A DNA stretch of 64,000 nucleotides from positions 434,001 to 498,000 of the forward strand of contig NZ_CP156989.1 of NCBI RefSeq assembly GCF_039880525.1, in the 5' to 3' direction. This DNA is from Agrococcus sp. ProA11 (GTDB taxonomy: Bacteria; Actinomycetota; Actinomycetes; Actinomycetales; Microbacteriaceae). Under the pieces are notes generated by a model, which was given only the letters and a program-made list of their open reading frames with translations, had not been told where the DNA came from and made no database searches. Shown in pieces: positions 27,839 to 35,583 of this stretch; the stretch's first letter is position 1; each line of letters opens with the position of its first letter. A program made the position numbers and the translations under genes.

Positions 27839-28578
27839 CGGATCCCCGTCAGGAAGCTCCCCAGCTGCTGCTGGAACCACCGCATCATCGCGTCCTCGCC
27901 ATCGTCCCGCGCGGGTGAGACGAGCATCCGCGCACCCAGCTCGTCGGCCCAGTGCTGGGCGACGTGCAGCGGATGCACCGGGTCGCGCGGGCTCGCGAGC
28001 ACGACCGTCGGGGCCGGGATGCGCGGCTCGATCGATGGTGCGAGCGCGTTCCGCGGGATCTCGGTGAGGCGGATGCGGCGCGCGGCCGCGCCCGGCTGCG
28101 TGACCTGGGTCTCGAGATACCGAGCGTGCGCGAGCGACTCGTGCGCGATCGCGCGCCACGCGCCGGAGGATCGCAGGTGGGCGAGGGCGCGCTGCGGCTT
28201 GTGCTCGCCCAGCAGGCGACCGATGAGCGGGAAGACCGCGAGGTTGGGCGGCAGCGACTCATGCGTGAACGCGGGTCGCACGAGCGCGACGCGATCGAGC
28301 GGGAATCGACCCGATCGGGCGATGATGGTTGCGAGCGCGGCGCCGAGCGAGACGCCCACGATCGAGACCGGCGAGCCGTCGCCGACCCGGATCAACGCAC
28401 CCGCGACGTCATCGGCCATCGCCTCCAGCGCGAAGTCCTCCGGTCCGCCGAGCCGCTCGTCAGCGCCGTGCGCGCGCAGGTCAGGGGCGAAGACCCGCAC
28501 CCCGGCCGGCACCGCCCCGGCGAGGTAGTCGCGCAGCGCGCTCGAGTCGGAGCCGAGCCCGTGGAGCGCCAGCAGCAT
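27835..28578 (-). CDS. Alpha/beta hydrolase fold protein, apparently lacking the catalytic histidine
   Basis: The 247-residue protein has LLALHGLGSDSSAL (oxyanion loop), PDLRAHG, the nucleophile elbow GVSLG and the acid-bearing strand VVLASPRDPVHPLHVA. In active relatives a histidine follows about 25-30 residues later. Here that segment reads LVSPARDDGEDAMMRWF and contains no histidine, so the protein may be inactive or use H in PVHPLH. The ATG overlaps the stop of the upstream nuclease gene, so the two are translationally coupled. It may be a cytoplasmic esterase-like or binding protein. Confidence 0.78.
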   Translation of the reverse strand: MLLALHGLGSDSSALRDYLAGAVPAGVRVFAPDLRAHGADERLGGPEDFALEAMADDVAGALIRVGDGSPVSIVGVSLGAALATIIARSGRFPLDRVALVRPAFTHESLPPNLAVFPLIGRLLGEHKPQRALAHLRSSGAWRAIAHESLAHARYLETQVTQPGAAARRIRLTEIPRNALAPSIEPRIPAPTVVLASPRDPVHPLHVAQHWADELGARMLVSPARDDGEDAMMRWFQQQLGSFLTGIR

Positions 28579-29276
28579 CAGCGGCGCAGGAGCTCGAGCA
28601 GCAGGTCGGCGCGGTTGACGAGCGCGGCGATCTCATCCTCGTCGCGCTCCACCCACTGGTGCTTGGGTCGGCCGACCGGCACGAACTCGAAGTGCTCCTC
28701 CCAGACGAAGAGCGTGCGCTCGGCGCCCAGCACGTACTGCTGCCACCAGATCTGGCGCAGGTAGGACTTCGGGATGCGGTCGAAGGGCTTGCAGGTGGTC
28801 TTGATCTCGGCGAGCACCGTGCCGTCGTCGCTGATGCAGTCGGGCGTGGCGAGATGACGGCGATCCGGCACCGAGTGGAAGAGCGCGTCGGACGGCGAGA
28901 GGGAGAAGTGATCGTGCACCCAGTTCGCGATGTGCGGCTCGCGCGCGCGGCCGTGCTCGGTGAACGCGTTGCCGGTGAAGCCGCGCAGGCTGAACTTGTC
29001 GCGCGCGACGTTCTCGATCGACCGCATCGAGCTGAGCTTCGCGGCGTCGGTCGCCGTCACGCCCTGCGACCGGGCGCGCAGCCAGGCGATGCGGTCGCTC
29101 GACCGCGCGACGATGCGCTGCACGTGGCCGGAGATGACGACGCGGGGAGCGGTCGAGGACGCGACCGCCGCAGCCGCCGGGGCGGGCGCGGGAGCGGCGA
29201 CGAGCAGCGTCTCGCTCGCGGCTGCCGGCTCGCACGTCTCGGCGAGATCGCCGAAGATGTCGAGCTGCAGGTCCAT
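28578..29276 (-). CDS. YqaJ-type (lambda exonuclease family) PD-(D/E)XK nuclease
   Basis: The 232-residue protein begins with an Ala/Pro-rich segment (about 15-45), then a YqaJ-like domain: VTATDAAKLSS, FTEHGRAREPHIANWV (first acidic motif), the catalytic core LATPDCISDDGTVLAEIKTTCKP (D...EIK) and YLRQIWWQQYVLGAER. These are the residues of phage recombination exonucleases and their chromosomal relatives. No phage gene is nearby, so this is a resident, possibly domesticated nuclease. ATG 29276 follows GAGGGG, and a GACGAT hexamer lies 6 bases upstream of it. Its stop overlaps the hydrolase start. Confidence 0.82.
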   Translation of the reverse strand: MDLQLDIFGDLAETCEPAAASETLLVAAPAPAPAAAAVASSTAPRVVISGHVQRIVARSSDRIAWLRARSQGVTATDAAKLSSMRSIENVARDKFSLRGFTGNAFTEHGRAREPHIANWVHDHFSLSPSDALFHSVPDRRHLATPDCISDDGTVLAEIKTTCKPFDRIPKSYLRQIWWQQYVLGAERTLFVWEEHFEFVPVGRPKHQWVERDEDEIAALVNRADLLLELLRR

Positions 29277-29383
29277 CCCCTCATCGTCCCACGGCGAGGC
29301 GTGGCCGCGGACCCGGCTCGCCACCGCGGAGGCGTCCACGCACCGCGGAGGCCGGCGCGAAAAGGATACGCACAGGAGGGGCA

Positions 29384-29389
29384 TAGAAT
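29384..29389 (+). promoter_or_regulatory. -10 element of the two-component operon
   Basis: TAGAAT in the divergent gap between the nuclease gene and the response-regulator gene, about 35 bases before the ATG. No convincing -35 is seen. Confidence 0.5.
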
Positions 29390-29423
29390 AGGCGCACATC
29401 GATCCATAGGAGGCTCTGGCGAA

Positions 29424-30176
29424 ATGGAACGCATGACCGATACCGCTCAGCAGCAGCTGCGTGCCCAGCCCCGCCTCACCCGCCAGGACGGCTCGCCCAT
29501 CCGCGTCGTCGTCGTCGATGACGAGCAGAGCCTCGCCGACCTGGTCGCCATGGGCCTCAAGTACGAGGGGTGGGAGGTGAAGACCGCCGCCAACGGCCAG
29601 CAGGCGCTGCAGGCCGTGCGCGAGTTCCGCCCCGACGCCGTCGTGCTCGACATCATGCTTCCCGACATCGACGGGCTCACCGTGCTGCAGCGCCTGCGCT
29701 CGGCCGGCTTCGACGTGCCCGTGCTGTTCCTGACCGCGAAGGACTCGCTCGACGATCGCGTCGCGGGACTCACCGCCGGCGGCGACGACTACGTCACGAA
29801 GCCGTTCGGGCTCGAGGAGGTCGTGGCGAGGCTGCGCGGCCTGATCCGCCGCACGGCCGCCGCCGCCGAGGAGTCGAGCGTGCTCTGGGTGGGCGACCTG
29901 ATGATGGACGAGGACTCCTACGAGGTGCGCCGCGGAGGCCAGCAGGTCGACCTCACCGCGACCGAGTTCGAGCTGCTGCGCTACCTCATGCGCAACCCGC
30001 GTCGTGTGCTCTCGAAGGCGCAGATCCTCGACCGCGTGTGGTCCTACGACTTCGGCGGGCGCGCGAGCGTCGTCGAGCTCTACATCTCCTACCTGCGCAA
30101 GAAGATCGACACGCTCGGCCCGCCCATGATCCACACGGTTCGCGGCGTCGGCTACCAGCTGCGCGCAGCCGAGTGA
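29424..30176 (+). CDS. OmpR-family DNA-binding response regulator
   Basis: The 250-residue protein has a receiver domain with the acidic pair in VVVVDDEQ, phospho-acceptor D76 in VVLDIMLPD, the threonine in FLTAKD and lysine in VTKPF. A winged-helix effector follows with LTATEFELLRYLMRNPRRVLSKAQILDRVW and VVELYISYLRKKID. It acts as a transcription factor after phosphorylation by the kinase encoded 20 bases downstream. AGGAGG at 29408 supports ATG 29424; ATG 29433 is an alternative. It resembles the TcrX/TrcR group of actinobacteria, but its regulon cannot be read here. Confidence 0.93.
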   Translation: MERMTDTAQQQLRAQPRLTRQDGSPIRVVVVDDEQSLADLVAMGLKYEGWEVKTAANGQQALQAVREFRPDAVVLDIMLPDIDGLTVLQRLRSAGFDVPVLFLTAKDSLDDRVAGLTAGGDDYVTKPFGLEEVVARLRGLIRRTAAAAEESSVLWVGDLMMDEDSYEVRRGGQQVDLTATEFELLRYLMRNPRRVLSKAQILDRVWSYDFGGRASVVELYISYLRKKIDTLGPPMIHTVRGVGYQLRAAE

Positions 30177-30195
30177 TCGGCGGGAGCCCCGCAGC

Positions 30196-31707
30196 GTGAC
30201 CCAGGCCGCGGCATCCGCAGCCCAGTTGGGCAGGCGCATCCAGAACCCGTCGTCGTGGTCGCTGCGGCGACGGCTGCTCGTGGTGGTCGCGCTGCTGTTC
30301 GCGGTGCTCACCGCGGCGGTCGCGATCGCCAGCGTCATGACGATGCGTGTGGTGCTGGAGTCACGCGTCGACGAGCAGCTGAGCGACCTCTCCGACCGCA
30401 CCTCGGTGGCGGTGGAGCGGGCGCTCGCGACCGGCGTGACGCAGCCGCTCGACCCGCGCATGTCCGGTGCGCTCGTGGTGGTCGAGCACGACGGCGACCT
30501 GCTCGACAACTTCATCTTCACGCGCACGGGCACCCGACAGGCACTCTCCACCGCAGACGTCGAAGCCGTGGTCGATGCGCCGGTTGGCGTGCCGGTCAAC
30601 GCCGTACTCCCGGGCTACGGCACGTACCGCGTGCTGGCGATCGACGTTGGCGAGGCGCGGGTAGTCGTCGGCATGTCGCTCTCCGACACGAACCAGACGC
30701 TTGCCGCGCTCGCGTTCGTGATCGCGGTCGCCGCGATCGCGGCCGTCACGATCGTGCTGCTGATGGGTGATCTGATCATCCGCCGCGCCCTGCGCCCGCT
30801 CACGTCGGTCATCGCGACCACGGAGCGCATCTCGCAGCTGCCGCTGGCATCCGGCGACGCGCAGCTGACGAACCGCGTGCGCATCGAGGAGCCCGCGAGC
30901 GAGGTGGGGCGCGTGCAGGAGTCGATGAATCGCATGCTGACGCACATCGAGGAGGCGTTCGAGGCCCGTGCCGTCAGTGAGCGGCGCGTGCGGCAGTTCG
31001 TCGCGGATGCCTCGCACGAGCTGCGCACACCGCTCGCCGCGGTGCGCGGCTACGCCGAGATCACGCAGAAGCACGAGGCGAACCTGAGCGACGACTCGCG
31101 CGCATCGCTCGAGCGCATCGAGGCCGCCGCGCACCGCATGCAGGCGCTCGTCGACGACCTCCTGCTGCTCGCCCGGCTCGACGAGGGGCGCGAGATCGAG
31201 CGGGGTGAGGTCGACCTGTCGCTGCTGGTCGTCGAGGCGGTCGCCGACGCGCAGGCGGCGGGGGACGGGCATCCGATCTCCCTGGAGCTGCCCGAGGAGC
31301 CGGTGGTGGTCGGCGGCGATCCGCTGCGCCTGCAGCAGGTGGTCGCCAACCTGCTCGCCAACGCCCGTGTGCACACGCCCGCCGGCACCGCGATCGATGT
31401 GCACCTGCGCGCCGACGCGGGCGATGCCGTCATAGACGTCATCGACGCCGGCCCGGGCATCCCGGAGCCGCTGCAGCAGACCGTGTTCCAGCGCTTCGCC
31501 CGGGGCGACACGAGCCGCTCGCGCGCGACGGGCTCGTCGGGCCTCGGCCTCGCGATCGTGCAGGCCCTGGTCGATGCCCACCACGGCTCGATCAGGCTCG
31601 AGAGTGCACCCGGTCGCACCGCGTTCAGCGTGCGGCTGCCGCTCTGGCGGTCGGCGTCGCCCGAGGACGCGCCCGTCGGCACGGATGCCGCTTCGGCCCG
31701 CGAGTAG
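30196..31707 (+). CDS. Membrane sensor histidine kinase
   Basis: The 503-residue protein has a first span (about 27-48), an extracytoplasmic domain of about 120 residues, a second span (about 170-190) and a HAMP linker. The phospho-acceptor H274 lies in DASHELRTPLAAVRGYAEI, and the ATP-binding motifs follow: NLLANARVHTP (N box), DAGPGIP and SGLGLAIV. It should sense an envelope signal and phosphorylate the regulator encoded upstream. GTG 30196 follows GCGGGAGCC. The short C-terminal tail is acidic. Confidence 0.93.
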   Translation: MTQAAASAAQLGRRIQNPSSWSLRRRLLVVVALLFAVLTAAVAIASVMTMRVVLESRVDEQLSDLSDRTSVAVERALATGVTQPLDPRMSGALVVVEHDGDLLDNFIFTRTGTRQALSTADVEAVVDAPVGVPVNAVLPGYGTYRVLAIDVGEARVVVGMSLSDTNQTLAALAFVIAVAAIAAVTIVLLMGDLIIRRALRPLTSVIATTERISQLPLASGDAQLTNRVRIEEPASEVGRVQESMNRMLTHIEEAFEARAVSERRVRQFVADASHELRTPLAAVRGYAEITQKHEANLSDDSRASLERIEAAAHRMQALVDDLLLLARLDEGREIERGEVDLSLLVVEAVADAQAAGDGHPISLELPEEPVVVGGDPLRLQQVVANLLANARVHTPAGTAIDVHLRADAGDAVIDVIDAGPGIPEPLQQTVFQRFARGDTSRSRATGSSGLGLAIVQALVDAHHGSIRLESAPGRTAFSVRLPLWRSASPEDAPVGTDAASARE

Positions 31708-31732
31708 TCGCCACCCCGGCGCCCAGCCCGGC

Positions 31733-31762
31733 TTGCGCCACGCATCCGTCGTGCCGTAGAGT
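31733..31762 (+). promoter_or_regulatory. Promoter of rplJ-rplL
   Basis: TTGCGC (31733-31738), an 18-base spacer and TAGAGT (31757-31762). Transcription would begin near 31769, right before the L10 leader. Confidence 0.65.
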
Positions 31763-31768
31763 CATTCC

Positions 31769-31945
31769 ATACCCAAGACCGCTGGTCGTTGGCGTGTGCT
31801 CGAAAGGCGTACGACAACCGAAGGCTTGCTCATGAGAGCGTCGGCCCGCGCAGGTGCGAATGTCCCGTCGAGGACCGAGCTCCGTGCGCTGCTGCCGGAG
31901 CTCATTTTCATGTGTGAGCCAGGGAAGCCAGCAACGAAGCTAGGA
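31769..31945 (+). ncRNA. L10 leader: ribosomal-protein binding mRNA leader of rplJL
   Basis: The transcript begins ACCCAAGACCGCTGGTCGT and continues for about 180 bases to the AGCTAGGAGCACC ribosome binding site. Actinobacterial L10 leaders share this opening helix, which the L10-L12 complex binds to repress its own synthesis. The position between promoter and rplJ is diagnostic. A terminator-like hairpin lies within it. The precise boundaries are my estimate. Confidence 0.75.
31877..31903 (+). terminator. Attenuator-like hairpin within the L10 leader
   Basis: GAGCTCCG and CGGAGCTC form an 8-bp stem around an 11-base loop and are followed by ATTTTCA, the most T-rich tail in the region. It could set the level of rplJL read-through. 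Confidence 0.55.
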
Positions 31946-31950
31946 GCACC

Positions 31951-32469
31951 ATGGCGAACAAGGAAGCTGCGGTCGCCGAGCTCTCGAATCTCTTCGAGAC
32001 CTCGAACGCCGTTCTGCTGACCGAGTACCGCGGTCTCACCGTCGGCCAGCTGAAGACGCTGCGCCGTGCGATCAGTGAGCACGCGACGTACGCCGTGGTG
32101 AAGAACACGCTCACCAAGATCGCAGCCAACAACGCCGGCATCACGGCGTTCGACGAGTCGCTTGTCGGCCCGTCTGCGATCGCATTCGTGCACGGCGACC
32201 CTGTCGCCGTCGCGAAGGAGATGCGTGCCTTCGCCAAGGCGAACCCGGCGCTGGTGGTCAAGAACGGTTTCTTCGACGGGAACCCGCTCACGGCCGACGA
32301 CGTCAACAAGCTCGCGGACCTCGAGTCTCGGGAGGTGCTGCTGGGCAAGCTCGCAGGCGCCTTCAAGGCCTCGCTGTTCGGAGCTGCATACATGTTCAAC
32401 GCACCGCTCGCGCAGGCCGTTCGCACGGTCGACGCGCTGCGTGCGAAGCAGGAGTCCGCGGCCGAGTAA
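31951..32469 (+). CDS. rplJ: 50S ribosomal protein L10
   Basis: The 172-residue protein shows the L10 motifs [53 protein letters not shown] and [20 protein letters not shown]10 anchors the L7/L12 dimers to the stalk base. AGGAGC precedes the ATG. The feature upstream is its autoregulatory leader, and rplL follows after 33 bases. Confidence 0.97.
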   Translation: MANKEAAVAELSNLFETSNAVLLTEYRGLTVGQLKTLRRAISEHATYAVVKNTLTKIAANNAGITAFDESLVGPSAIAFVHGDPVAVAKEMRAFAKANPALVVKNGFFDGNPLTADDVNKLADLESREVLLGKLAGAFKASLFGAAYMFNAPLAQAVRTVDALRAKQESAAE

Positions 32470-32502
32470 GGCGCGGTCGGTACCAGAAACAAGGAGAAGA
32501 CG

Positions 32503-32889
32503 ATGGCAAAGCTGTCGACTGACGAGCTGCTCGAGCAGTTCAAGGAGCTCACGCTCATCGAGCTCAGCGAGTTCGTGAAGGCATTCGAGGAGACCTTCGA
32601 GGTCACCGCCGCGGCCCCGGTCGCCGCTGCTGCAGCCCCGGCTGCTGGTGGCGCTGCTGCTGAGGAGGCTGAGGAGCAGACGGAGTTCGACGTCGTCCTC
32701 GAGGCTGCCGGCTCGGCGAAGATCCAGGTCATCAAGGTCGTGCGTTCGCTCACGTCGCTTGGTCTCGGCGAGGCGAAGGCACTCGTCGATGGCGCTCCCG
32801 CCAACGTGCTCGAGGGCGCGAAGAAGGAAGACGCTGACAAGGCAAAGGCTGACCTCGAAGAGGCCGGCGCGACGGTGACCGTCAAGTAG
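32503..32889 (+). CDS. rplL: 50S ribosomal protein L7/L12
   Basis: The 128-residue protein has the N-terminal dimerisation helices, an Ala-rich hinge (about 33-51) and the C-terminal factor-binding domain [21 protein letters not shown] ... [14 protein letters not shown]. It recruits translation factors to the ribosome. AAGGAGAAG precedes the ATG. A 15-bp terminator follows 16 bases after the stop. Confidence 0.97.
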   Translation: MAKLSTDELLEQFKELTLIELSEFVKAFEETFEVTAAAPVAAAAAPAAGGAAAEEAEEQTEFDVVLEAAGSAKIQVIKVVRSLTSLGLGEAKALVDGAPANVLEGAKKEDADKAKADLEEAGATVTVK

Positions 32890-32905
32890 TCACCCCGCAA
32901 CACCT

Positions 32906-32940
32906 CGAAGGGCCGCATCCATCTCGGGTGCGGCCCTTCG
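32906..32940 (+). terminator. Terminator of rplJ-rplL
   Basis: A 15-bp stem (CGAAGGGCCGCATCC with GGGTGCGGCCCTTCG, one G-T pair) and a 5-base loop. Confidence 0.9.
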
Positions 32941-32941
32941 T

Positions 32942-33060
32942 CATGCGCAGGCTGCGACGGTCGGAGGCTGCCGCGGATTCGTGCCGCTCAGGCCACGTGA
33001 CCGGATAATCCAGCTGTACCAGCTGAGCAGCCCGGATACTGCAGGATCGTCAGCACCCGT
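32942..33060 (+). repeat. Imperfect direct repeat, copy A (upstream of the HhH gene)
   Basis: The core GTGCCGCTCAGGCCACGT (32981-32998) is identical to 33473-33490. Similarity continues downstream (CGGATARTCCAGCTGWACC) and more weakly on both sides for about 120 bases in all. The copy begins just beyond the rplL terminator. Confidence 0.75.
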
Positions 33061-33075
33061 GGCAGGCCGGCTGGC

Positions 33076-33288
33076 ATGTCGAGGCGAGAGACCGCGGATC
33101 AGATCGGCGACCTGCCCACGATCGGCCGCCCGGCGACCCAGGCGCTGCTGGCTATCGGCGTCACGACGCTCGTTCAGGTCGCAGCGATGACTGAGGCTGA
33201 GCTGCTCGCGCTGCACGGGGTGGGCCCGCGCGCGATTCGCATCCTGCGTGGGGCGCTTGAGCAGCAGGGCAAGGACCTCGCTCCGTGA
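33076..33288 (+). CDS. Small helix-hairpin-helix / RNA polymerase alpha C-terminal-like protein
   Basis: The 70-residue protein reads DLPTIGRPATQALLAIGVTTLVQVA followed by ALHGVGPRAIRILRGAL. These are two helix-hairpin-helix-like turns (GRPA and GVGPRA) arranged as in the RNA polymerase alpha C-terminal domain and related small DNA-binding proteins. It probably binds DNA non-specifically, but the role is unknown. The gene lies alone between the two copies of a direct repeat. ATG 33076 has no obvious ribosome binding site, and no -10 sits 6 bases upstream. Confidence 0.7.
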   Translation: MSRRETADQIGDLPTIGRPATQALLAIGVTTLVQVAAMTEAELLALHGVGPRAIRILRGALEQQGKDLAP

Positions 33289-33431
33289 AGTGCGGTGCAC
33301 GCCGGAGCGGAGGCCCTCCCGGCCGCGGGACGTGGCCACGAGCATGGTGCCTCACCGTGCGCTGGTCGAGGCAGGCAGGCAGGCAGGTCAGGTTGGGTGA
33401 CTCGCGAGGCGGCTTCGCCCGGAGACCCCGC

Positions 33432-33550
33432 CATGTGCGGGCTGCCGGTGGCCGGAGACCACCGGCAGATCCGTGCCGCTCAGGCCACGTAGGCGGATAG
33501 TCCAGCTGAACCGGCGGAGCGCCCCGAATCTGCCGGGCGCGGGCTCACCC
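33432..33550 (+). repeat. Imperfect direct repeat, copy B (downstream of the HhH gene)
   Basis: This is the second copy, 492 bases after copy A, with the same 18-base core at 33473-33490 and similar flanks. The CACGTG palindrome of copy A is changed to CACGTA here. Confidence 0.75.
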
Positions 33551-33619
33551 ATGCACTCGAGCACCGGGCGATGGAAGGCTGCGAGCCCGGGGTGGCGGAG
33601 TGCGACCGGTGCGCGGCGC

Positions 33620-33625
33620 TACGGT
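33620..33625 (+). promoter_or_regulatory. -10 element of the leaderless ABC transporter gene
   Basis: TACGGT, then TGGCAC, then GTG at 33632. This spacing decides the start among several in-frame GTG/ATG codons. Confidence 0.6.
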
Positions 33626-33631
33626 TGGCAC

Positions 33632-35479
33632 GTGAGCATGGGCATGGGCGGACGCGGTCGAGTAGCGATGCGAGACGAGTCGGCGCAGCGGCAGGCGAAC
33701 GCCACCGCGCCCCGTGTGCCCGATCTCGGCAAGCGCATCCTCGGCCTGTTCGCGCCGCACCGCGGCCCGATCATCCTCACAATGGTGCTGGTGCTGGTGG
33801 TCGCGACGATCGCGGTCTTCCCGCCGCTCCTGACCAAGCGTGTCTTCGACGAGGCGCTCTTCCCTCCCGACGGTCGCACCGACCTGAGCCTGCTGTGGAC
33901 GCTCGTCGGCACCATGGTGGCGCTCTGGGTCGCGGCCAGCCTGCTCGGGATCTGGCAGACCTGGCTCACGTCGCGGGTCGGCAACCGGGTCATGGGCGAA
34001 CTGCGCAACAGCCTCTTCGACCGGCTGCAGGGCATGGAGCTGGCGTTCTTCACCCGCACCAAGACCGGCGTCATCCAGTCGCGGCTGCAGAACGACGTCG
34101 GCGGCGTCGCCAACGTGCTCTCGAACACCATCTCCTCGGTGGTCGGCAACACCGTCACCGTGCTGGCCAGCCTCGTGACGATGCTGATCCTGTCGTGGCA
34201 GCTCACCATCGCGGCGGTGCTGCTGACGCCGCTGCTCATCGTGCTGCAGCGCAGGGTCGGCCAGGTGCGCGCGCGCATCGCCACGCAGACCCAGGAGTCG
34301 CTCAGTGAGATGACCGCCATCACGCAGGAGTCACTGTCGGTCTCCGGCATCCTGCTGGCGAAGGCCTTCGGTCGCCAGACCGACGAGTCGCGCCGCTACC
34401 GCGCCGAGAACGATCGCCAGATCGGCCTGCAGGTGCGGCTGACGATGAGCGGCCAGACCTTCTTCGCGATCGTCTCGATCTTCATCTCCATCCTGCCCGC
34501 GGTGATCTACGTCATCGCCGGCTACTTGATCACGGGCGGGGATGTCGGGGTCACCGCGGGCACGCTCGTCGCATTCACCACCGTGCAGTCGCGACTGCTC
34601 ATGCCGCTCATGGGCCTGCTGCGCGTCGCGCTCGACCTGCAGACCTCCTCCGCACTGTTCGCCCGCATCTTCGAGTACCTCGACCTCACCCCCACGATCG
34701 TGCCCGCGGCCGACCCCGTGCCGCCGGTCATGGATCGTCTCGGAGAGGTGGAGTTCGACGATGTCGAATTCCGCTACCCGGATGCGCGCGAGAGCGAGGC
34801 GAACACGCTCGATGGCGTCTCGTTCACGCTCGAGCCCGGCACCTTCGCCGCGTTCGTCGGACCCTCCGGCGCCGGCAAGACGACGATCGGCTATCTGCTC
34901 CCGCGCCTCCACGAGGTGACCGGGGGAGCGGTGCGGTTCGCCGGCGTCGACGTGCGGGAGATCGACCCGTCGGCGCTGACCGACCACATCGGCATCGTGA
35001 GCCAGGAGCCCTACCTCTTCCACGCGACGATCGCCGAGAACCTGCGCTACGCCAAGCCGGATGCGACCGACGCTGAGCTCGACGCGGCGACGCGCGCGGC
35101 GAGCATCTACGACACCATCCATCGCTTCCCAGACGGCTACGACACCGTCGTCGGTGAGCGCGGCTACCGGCTCTCCGGCGGCGAGAAGCAGCGCATCGCC
35201 ATCGCGCGCGTGCTACTCAAGGATCCCGCGGTGCTCGTGCTCGACGAGGCGACCAGCGCCCTGGACACGGTCTCGGAGCGGGTCGTGCAGGGCGCGCTCG
35301 ACGAAGCCGCGCGCGGTCGCACGACGCTCGCAATCGCGCACCGACTCTCGACGATCCGCGACGCGGACGTGATCTTCGTCATCGACGCCGGGTGCATCGT
35401 CGAGCGCGGCACGCACCACGAACTGCTCGCCCGTGGTGGCACGTACGCGGCGCTCTTCGCGCAGCAGGCTGCGCGCTGA
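33632..35479 (+). CDS. ABC transporter, fused permease-ATPase half transporter (type IV exporter)
   Basis: The 615-residue protein has an N-terminal domain of six spans (about 45-345) and a C-terminal ATPase with Walker A GPSGAGKTT, signature LSGGEKQR, Walker B VLVLDEATSALD and the switch histidine in AIAHRLST. It should work as a homodimer exporting lipids, drugs or peptides. No partner half-transporter or substrate gene is adjacent, so the cargo is unknown. GTG 33632 is chosen because of the upstream -10. An in-frame start 53 codons further up would overlap the repeat. Confidence 0.92.
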   Translation: MSMGMGGRGRVAMRDESAQRQANATAPRVPDLGKRILGLFAPHRGPIILTMVLVLVVATIAVFPPLLTKRVFDEALFPPDGRTDLSLLWTLVGTMVALWVAASLLGIWQTWLTSRVGNRVMGELRNSLFDRLQGMELAFFTRTKTGVIQSRLQNDVGGVANVLSNTISSVVGNTVTVLASLVTMLILSWQLTIAAVLLTPLLIVLQRRVGQVRARIATQTQESLSEMTAITQESLSVSGILLAKAFGRQTDESRRYRAENDRQIGLQVRLTMSGQTFFAIVSIFISILPAVIYVIAGYLITGGDVGVTAGTLVAFTTVQSRLLMPLMGLLRVALDLQTSSALFARIFEYLDLTPTIVPAADPVPPVMDRLGEVEFDDVEFRYPDARESEANTLDGVSFTLEPGTFAAFVGPSGAGKTTIGYLLPRLHEVTGGAVRFAGVDVREIDPSALTDHIGIVSQEPYLFHATIAENLRYAKPDATDAELDAATRAASIYDTIHRFPDGYDTVVGERGYRLSGGEKQRIAIARVLLKDPAVLVLDEATSALDTVSERVVQGALDEAARGRTTLAIAHRLSTIRDADVIFVIDAGCIVERGTHHELLARGGTYAALFAQQAAR

Positions 35480-35492
35480 CTGCGGCGGCACT

Positions 35493-35513
35493 GTGCCTCG
35501 CCTGACGAGGCAC
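35493..35513 (+). terminator. Hairpin after the ABC transporter gene
   Basis: GTGCCTCG and CGAGGCAC form a perfect 8-bp stem with a 5-base loop 14 bases after the stop. There is no T tract. Confidence 0.55.
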
Positions 35514-35525
35514 GGCAACACACGG

Positions 35526-35538
35526 CAAGGTCGCCTTG
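35526..35538. promoter_or_regulatory. Inverted repeat before the ROK gene promoter, operator candidate
   Basis: CAAGG-TCG-CCTTG lies 10 bases upstream of the -35 hexamer of the ROK gene. ROK repressors often control their own promoters, but no second copy is seen before the importer operon. Confidence 0.35.
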
Positions 35539-35548
35539 TCTTCATTTC

Positions 35549-35577
35549 TTGACAACAACTCGGCGGCTGGACATCAT
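35549..35577 (+). promoter_or_regulatory. Promoter of the ROK regulator gene
   Basis: A consensus TTGACA (35549-35554), a 17-base spacer and CATCAT (35572-35577), then 6 bases to the ATG at 35584, so the transcript is probably leaderless. Confidence 0.7.
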
Positions 35578-35583
35578 TGCCGG

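Larger units (their letters stand above)
33289..33631. other. 343-base gap without a gene: short tandem repeat, hairpin and repeat copy B
   Basis: I see no credible coding region. It holds a (GGCA)4-like tetranucleotide tract around 33370-33386, a 10-bp hairpin at 33442-33468 (CTGCCGGTGG with CCACCGGCAG, no T tract), the second copy of the direct repeat, and the promoter of the ABC transporter gene. Confidence 0.6.

Noticed and set aside
27834-27839. Shared CTAG stop of the DUF998-like and hydrolase genes as a regulatory device
   Set aside because: CTAG is self-complementary and gives TAG on both strands; this is a compact convergent arrangement and needs no further explanation.
28578-29276. 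Prophage or mobile element suggested by the YqaJ-type nuclease
   Set aside because: No integrase, capsid, attachment site or composition change is visible nearby; flanks are ordinary chromosomal genes.
28578-30599. Much longer version of the nuclease gene starting near 30599
   Set aside because: The upstream part is antisense to the response regulator and kinase. The family start MDLQLDIFG at 29276 has an RBS.
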